Of a DNA stretch of 64,000 bases, positions 28,022 to 36,434 are shown piece after piece. The DNA comes from Ectobacillus antri (lineage in GTDB: Bacteria > Bacillota > Bacilli > Bacillales > Bacillaceae_G), in contig NZ_RIAV01000001.1 of assembly GCF_003852715.1 (NCBI RefSeq), forward strand, positions 186,001 through 250,000, given 5' to 3'. Position numbers and translations under genes: made by a program. Numbering within the stretch: position 1 is the first letter of the stretch; each line of letters opens with the position of its first letter. Below the pieces are notes generated by a model. The model ran no database searches and was not told where the DNA came from. It worked only from the letters and a program-made list of their open reading frames with translations.

Positions 28022-29956
28022 ATGAGTGCGATAGCGGGCATATATCAAACTACAAATGAACCAGTCGCTATAGATAACTGTAAGAGGATGATGAGTAGTC
28101 TTCAATGTTACCCTGCTGATCAAGTAGACGTTTGGGTGCAAAATCATATATTTTTAGGGTGCCATGCGCAGTGGATTACACCTGAATCAAGAGGAGAGCG
28201 TTTGCCGTATTATGATTGTAGTCGCAAGCTAGCTATTACTGCGGATGCCATTATTGATAATAGACAAGAATTATTTGATCGAATAGGTGTATCTTACGAA
28301 CATAGAAAGTTGATGTCTGACAGTGAATTAATTTTATTAGCGTACGAAAAGTGGGGTGAAGAATTACCCGCTTATTTAATAGGTGACTTTGCGTTTATGA
28401 TTTGGAATGAACAAACGCAAGAGTTGTTTGGAGCAAGAGATTTCTCAGGAGGACGAACATTATATTTTCATCATGACGAAAAACGATTTTCGTTTTGTAC
28501 GGTAATTGAGCCGTTATTCAGTTTACCTTACATAGAAAAAAAACTAAATGAACAATGGCTCGCTGAATTTTTAGCAATCGTAGGAATGGTAGATGTAGCA
28601 GACTCGTTTATTACACCGTATCTTGGAATTCAACAAGTACCACCTTCACATAGCATAAAAGTTAAAAATGGAAAAGTCTCATTCTCTAGGTATTGTACGT
28701 TAGAGCGGAACACATCTATTAAATTTAAATCAAATGAAGAATACATAGAAGCATTTAGAGATATATTCCAAGAAGCTGTAAATTCACGAATGCGTACATA
28801 TAAAGAAGTAAGTGCACAGTTGAGCGGCGGACTGGACTCCGGATCCATTGTTGGATTCGCAGCCAGAGGGTTGCGTGCTCAAAATAAACAGCTACATACC
28901 CTCAGTTATATACCAACAAGTGATTTTCCTGATTTTACGCCATATTACTTAATGCCAAACGAACAGGAATACATGAAGGAAACCGTTCAATTTGTAGGCA
29001 ATATAAATGATCAGTATTTAGATTTTAAAGGAAGAAATTCGTATACGGAAATAGATGCTTTTTTGACTGCGATGGAGATGCCGTATAAGTTCTTTGAAAA
29101 TTCTTTCTGGATGAAAGGGATGTTTGAACAGGCTAGCATTCACGGTGCAGGTGTATTACTAAATGGTGGTCGAGGCAATCTATCTATATCTTGGGGTTCC
29201 GCTACCGATTACTATGCGTTACTTTTAAAGAGATTAAAGTGGGTAAGGTTATATCGGGAGCTAGACCAATACAGTAAGCGCACAGGAGGAATGCGGTTAC
29301 GAAGAATACCTTACATCGCTCGTCAAGCTTTTCCTGTTCTTGAAAGACACAATGCAGTAGAGGCTGCACCACCTGTTTTAATTCACCCTCAATTCGCCCA
29401 TCGTACCCATGTTTATGAGAAGTTGCAAGGATATGGCATGAATTCTTCAGGATGGTTTTCCATGTCAGATCCATTTGAACAGAGAAATTCTCATTTTAAA
29501 GAATTGTTTCATTGGAATGCAAGTAACACGATCTCTACTAAACTTTCACTACAATACGGAGTATGGAAACGTGACCCCAGTAATGATCTTCGTGTAATAC
29601 GCTTCTGCCTATCGATTCCAGAAGAGCAATATGTGCAGGACGGGTTAGATCGAGCCCTTATTCGTAGGGCAACAGAAGATATTCTTCCTGATAAAGTACG
29701 ACTGAATCAACATATATACGGCGTACAGGGAGCCGACTGGGTGTATCGTATGACACCCCATTGGGAGAGATTTATGGATGAGGTAAGAGAAATGAAAAAA
29801 GATATAGATCTCTTAGTATTTGTCAATCCAGAAGCACTTCGGTTGGGCTTAGATATTGCAAAACAGGGACCAAAGGCTGAACATGCGATTGACTTTAACC
29901 ATAAAAATCTTATGCGCAGTGTAATTATTTATCGATTTCTGAAACAGTTTTCTTGA
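28022..29956 (+). CDS. Lasso peptide macrolactam synthetase (asparagine synthetase-like, protein C)
   Basis: 644 residues. An N-terminal glutamine-amidotransferase-like fold without the catalytic Cys (MSAIAGIY) is joined to an asparagine-synthetase domain whose ATP loop is SGGLDSGS (about 268-275). In lasso pathways this enzyme adenylates an Asp/Glu side chain of the precursor core and closes the ring on the core N-terminus. GGAGGATAAC gives a strong start. It is the first gene of the cluster, directly upstream of the precursor, as in paeninodin-type loci where B1, B2 and a kinase also occur. Confidence 0.92.
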   Translation: MSAIAGIYQTTNEPVAIDNCKRMMSSLQCYPADQVDVWVQNHIFLGCHAQWITPESRGERLPYYDCSRKLAITADAIIDNRQELFDRIGVSYEHRKLMSDSELILLAYEKWGEELPAYLIGDFAFMIWNEQTQELFGARDFSGGRTLYFHHDEKRFSFCTVIEPLFSLPYIEKKLNEQWLAEFLAIVGMVDVADSFITPYLGIQQVPPSHSIKVKNGKVSFSRYCTLERNTSIKFKSNEEYIEAFRDIFQEAVNSRMRTYKEVSAQLSGGLDSGSIVGFAARGLRAQNKQLHTLSYIPTSDFPDFTPYYLMPNEQEYMKETVQFVGNINDQYLDFKGRNSYTEIDAFLTAMEMPYKFFENSFWMKGMFEQASIHGAGVLLNGGRGNLSISWGSATDYYALLLKRLKWVRLYRELDQYSKRTGGMRLRRIPYIARQAFPVLERHNAVEAAPPVLIHPQFAHRTHVYEKLQGYGMNSSGWFSMSDPFEQRNSHFKELFHWNASNTISTKLSLQYGVWKRDPSNDLRVIRFCLSIPEEQYVQDGLDRALIRRATEDILPDKVRLNQHIYGVQGADWVYRMTPHWERFMDEVREMKKDIDLLVFVNPEALRLGLDIAKQGPKAEHAIDFNHKNLMRSVIIYRFLKQFS

Positions 29957-29970
29957 AAGGGGGTGAGAAT

Positions 29971-30126
29971 ATGAAAAAGGCATGGCAACAACCTACACTA
30001 GAAGTTTTAGATGTAAACATGACAATGGCTTCTACGGTTACTGGTCCGTATACAGATGAGGCTTATGTACCAGGTAAAGCAGTTGATGAAAAAAATCCAG
30101 CTACATGGAAGCGATTTACAAGCTGA
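29971..30126 (+). CDS. Lasso peptide precursor (protein A)
   Basis: 51 residues, preceded by AAAGGGGGTGAG 5 nt before the ATG. The leader MKKAWQQPTLEVLDVNMTM has the aromatic-x-x-P-x-L motif that B1 recognises (Trp in place of the usual Tyr) and Thr in the conserved -2 position. The core would start at Ala20: ASTVTGPYTDEAYVPG... and ends in Ser51. The leader is close to that of paeninodin. With Ala as residue 1 the first acidic residue is Asp10, beyond the usual 7-9 ring; with Ser21 as residue 1 it becomes Asp9. The C-terminal Ser is the expected phosphorylation site. Confidence 0.88.
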   Translation: MKKAWQQPTLEVLDVNMTMASTVTGPYTDEAYVPGKAVDEKNPATWKRFTS

Positions 30127-30198
30127 TAGTATGGTACATAGAAATACTATTGTGCCAGACTGAGTTTGGTCAATTACATTTATTGTAGAATGCGTGTC

Positions 30199-30237
30199 AA
30201 AAACCCTTATGCTGTGAATACTGTATAGGGGTTTTTT
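30199..30237 (+). terminator. Terminator between precursor and processing genes
   Basis: AAAACCCTTAT and ATAGGGGTTTTTT form an 11-bp stem (one G-U) with a T tract. It would make most transcripts end after the precursor, giving excess precursor over modifying enzymes, a common layout in RiPP clusters. Confidence 0.75.
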
Positions 30238-30265
30238 CTTAAAGATAGTATTGGAGTGAATGTCC

Positions 30266-31186
30266 ATGGTTACAGCTCAACAAACTTTTTTATATAAAGC
30301 ATTTGGTTTTGTCATTACAAGTGAAATTGCTTTACCAGAACTAGTAACAGCAAATCCTGCTGCCCCTGATATTAGTATTATAATTGCAGATAGTAAGGTG
30401 GATTCAATGCTAATTGAAAAACCCTATTATCACTTTGTAGAAGATGATACAGTGAGGTTTTACATACCTGATGTAGGGAGTTTTTTTATAGCAGCAGGGA
30501 AGGAAATTATTATTTACCCTGTTGAAGGAGCTGACGAAGGGTTATTGCGTTTATATGTGTTAGGAACATGCATGGGAGTTATTTTGATGCAAAGGCGCAT
30601 ATTACCACTACATGGTAGCGCCGTTGTAATAGAAGGAAAGGCTTACGCTTTTATTGGTGAATCCGGTGCCGGAAAATCGACGCTTGCCTCTACTTTATTA
30701 CAACGAGGATACCAACTTTTGAGTGACGATGTTATCGCTATATCTCTATTAGGAAATGTCCCGTTCGTCACACCTTCATATCCGCAACAAAAATTATGGC
30801 AAGATAGCTTGCAAAGCTTGAAAATGGATTCTAAGGAATACCTATCCATATATGGTCGAGAAGATAAGTATAGTGTACCAGTTTCTTCATATGTTCTAGA
30901 TCAAGTACCTTTAGCGGGAATTTTTGAACTAGATAAAACAGATAATGACGAGATATATTTTCGTGCAATGAATACGCTTGAAGGGTTACAGCTTTCATTT
31001 AGTCATACGTATCGAAATTTTTTGCTTCCGCGTTTAGGGCTGATGGAATGGCATTTTCAAATGTCTGCGAGTATCGTTAATCAAATTGATGTGTATCAGC
31101 TGCATCGCCCAACTTCCCGATTTTGCGCAGAAGAGCTTGTAGCTATTATTATAAATACGGTAAAAAAGGAGCATGAAAAAGTATGA
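30266..31186 (+). CDS. HPr kinase-like lasso peptide kinase (protein K)
   Basis: 306 residues. The Walker A loop is GESGAGKSTLAS, within a HprK-like C-terminal domain (LPLHGSAVVIEGKAYAFIGESGAGKS...LLSDDVIAI). In the paeninodin cluster the homologue phosphorylates the C-terminal Ser of the precursor. The precursor here also ends in Ser, so the same reaction is likely. The ATG at 30266 has GGAGTG 7 nt upstream. It overlaps the B1 gene by 4 nt (ATGA). Confidence 0.87.
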   Translation: MVTAQQTFLYKAFGFVITSEIALPELVTANPAAPDISIIIADSKVDSMLIEKPYYHFVEDDTVRFYIPDVGSFFIAAGKEIIIYPVEGADEGLLRLYVLGTCMGVILMQRRILPLHGSAVVIEGKAYAFIGESGAGKSTLASTLLQRGYQLLSDDVIAISLLGNVPFVTPSYPQQKLWQDSLQSLKMDSKEYLSIYGREDKYSVPVSSYVLDQVPLAGIFELDKTDNDEIYFRAMNTLEGLQLSFSHTYRNFLLPRLGLMEWHFQMSASIVNQIDVYQLHRPTSRFCAEELVAIIINTVKKEHEKV

Positions 31187-31470
31187 ATCAAACATTGAAT
31201 TTACAGCAAAAAATTGTCCGAACACAAGGAAATTTAGTAAGTGATATGGGCGGAGAAAAAGTGATGCTCAGCATCGAGAACGGTAAATACTATAATCTAG
31301 GGGAAATTGGCGGTGTTATATGGGATTTACTTGTAGAACCTATTTACATTGCTGAGCTAGTTGAAAAATTAGTAAGGGAATACGATGTTGAACAAAATGT
31401 TTGTAGAGCACATGTAATCTCATTTATATCTATGTTAGAACAAGAGAATTTAATTAAATTTGTAGTATAG
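31183..31470 (+). CDS. PqqD-like RRE protein of the lasso pathway (protein B1)
   Basis: 95 residues with a stand-alone RiPP recognition element: SDMGGEKVMLSIENGKYYNLGEIGGVIWDLL followed by the helical ELVEKLVREYDVE and FISMLEQENLI. It binds the precursor leader and presents it to the peptidase B2. The split B1/B2 arrangement is normal in Firmicutes. Start/stop overlap with the kinase gene indicates coupled translation. Confidence 0.92.
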   Translation: MNQTLNLQQKIVRTQGNLVSDMGGEKVMLSIENGKYYNLGEIGGVIWDLLVEPIYIAELVEKLVREYDVEQNVCRAHVISFISMLEQENLIKFVV

Positions 31471-31480
31471 TATTAATATT

Positions 31481-31933
31481 ATGATTTTTTTAAAAAAACT
31501 GAAGAAAATTTGTTCCCTACATCCTAAAACATGTTTATTATTAGGAGAGGCATTTGTTTATCTGGCTTGGGCGCGGATTTTAAAAGCGCTACCGTTTGCA
31601 AAAGTAGCGCCATTACTAGGTGAACAAATGAATGAAACATCAACGGATGCTTGTCATACGAACTCGATTATACTGCAAGATATTTCAGATGCCGTACATG
31701 CTATGAGTTTGCATACATACTGGGAGAGTATGTGCCTAGTTAGGGCCATCGCGGCAATGAAAATGCTAGAAAGGCGGGGTATTGAGAGTACCTTGTATTT
31801 AGGAACGGCGCGAGATGAGAATGGGCAGATGATTGCACATGCCTGGTTGCGAAGCGGGCCGTTTTATATAACCGGAGCAGAGGAAATGCATCGATTTAGT
31901 GTAGTAGGGAAATTTGCCCGCAAACTGGGCTAA
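31481..31933 (+). CDS. Lasso leader peptidase, transglutaminase-like (protein B2)
   Basis: 150 residues of the transglutaminase-like fold used by lasso B2 proteins. The catalytic Cys is in WESMCLVRAIAAMKMLERRG (Cys85) and the His in IAHAWLRSGP (His120). It removes the leader, normally two residues after the conserved Thr. The ribosome site is weak (no clear AGGAGG before the ATG), so translation may depend on the upstream gene 10 nt away. Confidence 0.9.
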   Translation: MIFLKKLKKICSLHPKTCLLLGEAFVYLAWARILKALPFAKVAPLLGEQMNETSTDACHTNSIILQDISDAVHAMSLHTYWESMCLVRAIAAMKMLERRGIESTLYLGTARDENGQMIAHAWLRSGPFYITGAEEMHRFSVVGKFARKLG

Positions 31934-31951
31934 GTATAAAGGGAGATTAGC

Positions 31952-33109
31952 ATGCAAGTAAGTTATACGTTAAACCTGAATCGCGTTCCCAAAGAGTTAA
32001 AACTATTACTCACACTGCTGCAAGATGAGGGGAATGTAGATGAAATAAATTTGCAAGACATAAATTGGAATACATTCTTAGAGTTAGTGATGCATCATCG
32101 AGTGTTTCCTATTTTACACAGACGGTTGCAGAAGTTGAATTTGCCAATAGACGGTTCTATTTTACAAGCGTTGCAGCAAGATTTTAAAAATAATACCTTT
32201 CAAATGTTGCATTTGAGCGCGGAGATGCAATACATGAGTCGTTTACTTGCAGAGAGAGGAATCCGGTCTCTGTTTTTAAAAGGCCCTATACTAGCTACGG
32301 AACTGTATAGAGACCTATCTTTACGAACATCTTGTGATTTAGATGTACTGGTCCCATTAGCAGATTTGCAACTGACAGAAGAACTGTTAATAGAACAGGG
32401 ATATGAAAAGGATGACTATATTGAAACTGTACTTGGAGATTGGAAATGGCGACATCATCATGTTACGTATTTTCATCCTGTAAAGGGAATTAAGTTTGAG
32501 GTACACTGGCGTTTAAACCCAGGTCCTGCTATAGAGCCTCGTTTTCAAGATTTATGGCAAAGAAGACGAACGCGTCGCTTTGGCCATGAAGATGTTGCAT
32601 TTTTAGGGCAAGAAGATCTATTCTTTTTTTTGGTTGCACACGGTGCTCGTCATGGTTGGTCGAGATTGCGCTGGCTTCTGGACATCCATCAATTTGTAAA
32701 GCAGGATGTAGATTGGAAAAAGGTCAGTCGCACCTTACAAGCACATGGATATTTACAAGTGGGTGGGCAAGCGCTCATCCTCGCTTCTTCTTTGTTAAAA
32801 ACAAGTCTCTCAACGAATATGGTCACACTACTAAAAGGAAAACACCCTGAGCGCTTGGCGCAGGAAGCTGTTTTTTATTTAGAGAGCATGATTAATTTAC
32901 ATACAGAGCCATTGCCACATGATGTATCTGTGTACCATAAAAAGCATTTGGTTTCTCTAATGTCTCCCATGCAAAAGACGATGTTCTTAATAAGCTTTTT
33001 GTATCCATACCCAGAAGATGCGAAGACATTGCCACTTCCGAAGTCATTGCACTTTTTGTATTTCCCCTTACGTCCGGCCATTTGGGCATGGAAGAAAATT
33101 GTGCGATAG
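31952..33109 (+). CDS. Nucleotidyltransferase-family tailoring protein (protein N)
   Basis: 385 residues of the NTP_transf_5 family: SLFLKGPILATELYRDLSLRTSCDLDVLVPLADL carries the acidic D-x-D site, and KFEVHWRLNP and HGARHGWSRLRWLLDIHQFV are further family motifs. Homologues occur in paeninodin and pseudomycoidin clusters; in the latter, as I recall, it helps attach hexose to the phosphorylated C-terminal Ser. Its role here is inferred from that. AAGGGAG precedes the start. Confidence 0.82.
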   Translation: MQVSYTLNLNRVPKELKLLLTLLQDEGNVDEINLQDINWNTFLELVMHHRVFPILHRRLQKLNLPIDGSILQALQQDFKNNTFQMLHLSAEMQYMSRLLAERGIRSLFLKGPILATELYRDLSLRTSCDLDVLVPLADLQLTEELLIEQGYEKDDYIETVLGDWKWRHHHVTYFHPVKGIKFEVHWRLNPGPAIEPRFQDLWQRRRTRRFGHEDVAFLGQEDLFFFLVAHGARHGWSRLRWLLDIHQFVKQDVDWKKVSRTLQAHGYLQVGGQALILASSLLKTSLSTNMVTLLKGKHPERLAQEAVFYLESMINLHTEPLPHDVSVYHKKHLVSLMSPMQKTMFLISFLYPYPEDAKTLPLPKSLHFLYFPLRPAIWAWKKIVR

Positions 33110-33126
33110 GAAAGGGGGATAAGTAT

Positions 33127-34953
33127 ATGAAAGAACTGCGATATTATATGAGGGAACTGCATATGTTCTCGGGAAAAGTTTTATATATAAATATGATAGC
33201 GATGGTGTTAATCAGTTTACTTGAAGGTGCCGGTATTTTATTGTTAGTTCCAATGATTCAGGCAAGTGGGATTATAGGAGAAATGGCCGGTGCTTCTTGG
33301 TTACAAAACTTTTTTGCATTTATTAATAAAGTACCGGAAACATGGGCACTTCCTGTTGTTTTACTGATATATGTAATTTTAATTTTGTTTCAAACTATCA
33401 TACAGCAAAAATTGAATGTGAGAAATATGCAGATTTTAATAAAGTTCACAAATTATATCCGCTTAAGAATTTACCGTTCGTTGTTAGAAGTGGAATGGAG
33501 CTTTTTTGTGAAAAAACGAAAGTCTGATTTAATTAATATGTTGACGAGTGAATTTGGACGTTTTGTAAATGGAATAAACTTATGTTTGCAACTGCTTACC
33601 TCTTTTTTATTTACCTGCATCCAAATTTGCATTGCGTTTTGCTTGTCACCTAGTATTACGTTATTCGTACTTGTATCGGGGCTACTACTAAGCTATTTTT
33701 CTAGACGTTTTATTAAGCGTTCGCAATCACTTGGTAGTAGATCGACTGATATTGCAAAAGATTATCTCAGTGGTATAACTGATCACTTTAATGGTGTAAA
33801 AGATATTAAAAGCAATGCTTTAGAACGCTCACGCTATACATGGCTACAAACATGGTGTGAAACTGTGCAAAAAGAGCAACTGGCTTACGCAAAGTTGAGC
33901 AATAGCTCACAACTGTTTTATAAAGTTGTATCGGCTATACTGGTCGCACTTCTCATCTACGCCTCTATTCAAATGTTTCAGTCGAAACCAGCACAGCTAC
34001 TCCTTATTGTGTTAATCTTTTCGAGGTTATGGCCAAGGTTTACTGGTCTTCAGTCTAACTTAGAACAGGTTGGAGCAACTATTCCGGTTTTTCAATCGTT
34101 TTTTCAACTGCAACAACAGTGCGAAAAGTGGCGTGAACTGAATCTTGCGAATCAGGAAAAAATAGTTCCTTTGCAAATACAAGAGGGGCTTACATGTAAA
34201 AATCTTTCCTTTCAATATAAAAACGAAGAGAATGCTTATGCGCTACGAAATATAAACTTACATATCCCTGTAAATAGCATGACAGCTATAGCTGGTCGTT
34301 CCGGTGCAGGAAAAAGTACACTTATTGATTTGATTATGGGATTGATGCAACCGGATACAGGAAATGTATATCTAGACCAAAAGCCTTTAACTCAAACAGA
34401 ACTACCAGCTTTGCGAAAGGAAATGAGCTATGTAGCGCAAGATCCATTTTTATTTAATGCAAGTATCCGGGATAATTTACTAGTTGTGCGACCTGCTGCT
34501 ACAGAGAAAGAAATATGGGAGGCTCTCGAATTTGCATCAGCTATATTTGTGAAACAATTACCGCAGGGATTGGATACAGTTATCGGTGATAGGGGTGTTC
34601 GGTTATCTGGAGGAGAGCGTCAGCGCCTTGTTTTGGCGCGTGCTATTTTACGAAAACCAACTATTTTAGTGCTTGACGAAGCCACAAGTGCTCTGGATAT
34701 GGAAAATGAGAGACACATTCAACAAGCGCTCAATCGTTTAAAAGGGCAGATGACTATTATTGTAATTGCGCATCGCTTATCTACTATTTCAAATGCAGAT
34801 CAAGTTATTGTAATTGACAAAGGAGAAGTAGTACAAACGGGAACCTTCGCTGATCTTGCCAAAGACAGCAAAGGCTTATTTCACAAGCTATTGGGTAATC
34901 AAGTAACTTTTCTGGCTGAGAAAACAGTGTCTGAAGCTGTACAATATTATTAA
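33127..34953 (+). CDS. ABC exporter of the lasso peptide (protein D)
   Basis: 608 residues: an N-terminal six-helix exporter domain (starting at about 18) fused to an ATPase with Walker A GRSGAGKSTL, signature LSGGERQRL and Walker B ILVLDEATSALD. Lasso D proteins export the product and give self-immunity. The start at 33127 follows AAAGGGGGAT; an in-frame ATG at 33082 inside the N gene is less likely. Last gene of the cluster core. Confidence 0.9.
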   Translation: MKELRYYMRELHMFSGKVLYINMIAMVLISLLEGAGILLLVPMIQASGIIGEMAGASWLQNFFAFINKVPETWALPVVLLIYVILILFQTIIQQKLNVRNMQILIKFTNYIRLRIYRSLLEVEWSFFVKKRKSDLINMLTSEFGRFVNGINLCLQLLTSFLFTCIQICIAFCLSPSITLFVLVSGLLLSYFSRRFIKRSQSLGSRSTDIAKDYLSGITDHFNGVKDIKSNALERSRYTWLQTWCETVQKEQLAYAKLSNSSQLFYKVVSAILVALLIYASIQMFQSKPAQLLLIVLIFSRLWPRFTGLQSNLEQVGATIPVFQSFFQLQQQCEKWRELNLANQEKIVPLQIQEGLTCKNLSFQYKNEENAYALRNINLHIPVNSMTAIAGRSGAGKSTLIDLIMGLMQPDTGNVYLDQKPLTQTELPALRKEMSYVAQDPFLFNASIRDNLLVVRPAATEKEIWEALEFASAIFVKQLPQGLDTVIGDRGVRLSGGERQRLVLARAILRKPTILVLDEATSALDMENERHIQQALNRLKGQMTIIVIAHRLSTISNADQVIVIDKGEVVQTGTFADLAKDSKGLFHKLLGNQVTFLAEKTVSEAVQYY

Positions 34954-35074
34954 ATTATGGCTTCTTTGTAATGTGAAAGGTTTTTCCGTCACACTGCAAG
35001 TATAATTTCTATCTTTATACTTTTATATAAAATTATAATCGTTCCTGATGTAGACACGGAAAGGAGGTGAGACA

Positions 35075-35389
35075 ATGAAAGTAGTAAAAAAAATGCTAGT
35101 TCTACTTATATTTATAAGTGCATTTGCTTTTCCTACCTCTTCGTTTGCATCAGGATATAATTATCAACAAAAAAACACATATCAAACATACGTATATCAA
35201 GTGAAAACGTATTACCATACTAGCAAACAAATAAACTATTACTTTTCTTCTAAAGGAAACAGCCATTATACATATAGGTATGATTGCTATGATGATTACA
35301 AGGATTCCCTTGATATTTGGAGAGATTGGTATTGTAACTGGGACTGGTTCAGTAAATGGTATGAGTGGGTATGGGGTAAAAAGAAATAG
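35075..35389 (+). CDS. Secreted Tyr/Trp-rich small protein of unknown function
   Basis: 104 residues. A clear Sec signal peptide (KK, hydrophobic core about 8-20) with likely cleavage after Ala25 (SSFA/SG) leaves 79 residues with 16 Tyr and 7 Trp. The Tyr lie mostly in the first half (TYQTYVYQVKTYY), the Trp at the end (DWYCNWDWFSKWYEWVW). Two Cys (71, 87) could form a disulfide. I do not recognise the family. AAGGAGGTGAG is a perfect ribosome site; a strong terminator follows. It lies 121 nt after the exporter and could be a bacteriocin-like or matrix protein. Confidence 0.8.
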   Translation: MKVVKKMLVLLIFISAFAFPTSSFASGYNYQQKNTYQTYVYQVKTYYHTSKQINYYFSSKGNSHYTYRYDCYDDYKDSLDIWRDWYCNWDWFSKWYEWVWGKKK

Positions 35390-35395
35390 GTAAGT

Positions 35396-35426
35396 GGACT
35401 TCACTGTATACGGTGAAGTCCTTTTT
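35396..35426 (+). terminator. Terminator after the Tyr/Trp-rich gene
   Basis: GGACTTCAC, 8-nt loop and GTGAAGTCC followed by TTTTT. A strong intrinsic terminator that closes the lasso region. Confidence 0.85.
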
Positions 35427-35475
35427 GTATACATTTTCATAACATATAATAATATTTAATTTTATAAATTCATAA

Positions 35476-36225
35476 GGTGTACCAGCTTCAAGAGCCGTTT
35501 TATCTTTATATAATAATGTGATAGAGTCGATTTCTACAAAAGAAGGGCAGTTTTTTGTGACGGTGTTTGAAAAGGCGCCCGGGCGGCATCCAAACATTCA
35601 TGATTGGAAGCGTGACTTTTTTATAGAATGGGGTAGAACAACGGGGGCTATGCATAAAGCAGCAGTCTTGTTCGATTATACAACCAAGCGCCCAATGTGG
35701 CAGAATGAATATAATATTACAGCCATTCATACGTACGGTGAGCCTGATTTGATTGAAGTACAGCGGCAGCTCATCTGTGATCTAGAGGCTTTACCGAAGG
35801 ATGAGAGTGTCTATGGTATCATTCACTCTGATTTTGAGGACGGCAACTTCTTCATTCATCATGGTACAATTCGTCCATTTGATTTTGATGAGTGTCAGTA
35901 TCATTGGTTCGCATATGATATTGGCAATGCAGTGCGTGCAGCTTCATGGTTTGTGGCTGATACGAATCCTGTATATACAGTAGAGGAATTTTTGAACGAT
36001 TTTTTAGAAGGATACTATAGTGAGTATCACTTAGATTTTCATTGGATCGAAAAACTTCCTACATTTATCCGTTTACGCGATTTATGTATTTATGTATATC
36101 TCATTGGTAAGCGCGATCACGATATGTCCGAGTGGGAGAAGCGTTTTTTAGCAAGCATGAAGGAAGAAATTCGTGCAAAAAAACCTTGTGTACAAATTAA
36201 TTTTAGTCACATACGTCGTTATTAA
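35476..36225 (+). pseudogene. 5'-truncated aminoglycoside phosphotransferase-like kinase
   Basis: The reading frame opens at about 35476 (GVPASRAVLSLYNNV...) and continues to 36225. It keeps the catalytic loop YGIIHSDFEDGNFF and the metal motif FDFDE of the APH/choline kinase family, but about 80-100 N-terminal residues, including the ATP-binding lysine region, are missing and no ribosome site precedes the only start (GTG 35518). Probably an inactive remnant. Confidence 0.75.
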
Positions 36226-36231
36226 GAAAGA

Positions 36232-36258
36232 GGTTCCATATGTCATGGAACCCTTTTT
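36232..36258 (+). terminator. Terminator
   Basis: GGTTCCAT, loop ATGTC, ATGGAACC and CTTTTTT directly after the truncated kinase. Confidence 0.8.
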
Positions 36259-36434
36259 TGAAACGGTTACTACAAAGAAAAAGTAAGTTTTCCTTAAGTA
36301 AACTTATGAATTGTATAAGCAAATGATTAGACGGATAGAAGGGTATGATTATATAATAGGCTTCATTATTACACATAATGAAATATTTTGTAAGAATCTT
36401 TCTTACATGGAATTTGATATGAGAAGGTGTGTGA

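Noticed and set aside
28022-34953. Alternative RiPP class (sactipeptide, lanthipeptide, thiopeptide)
   Set aside because: No radical SAM enzyme, LanB/LanC/LanM or YcaO; the C/B1/B2 set is specific for lasso peptides.
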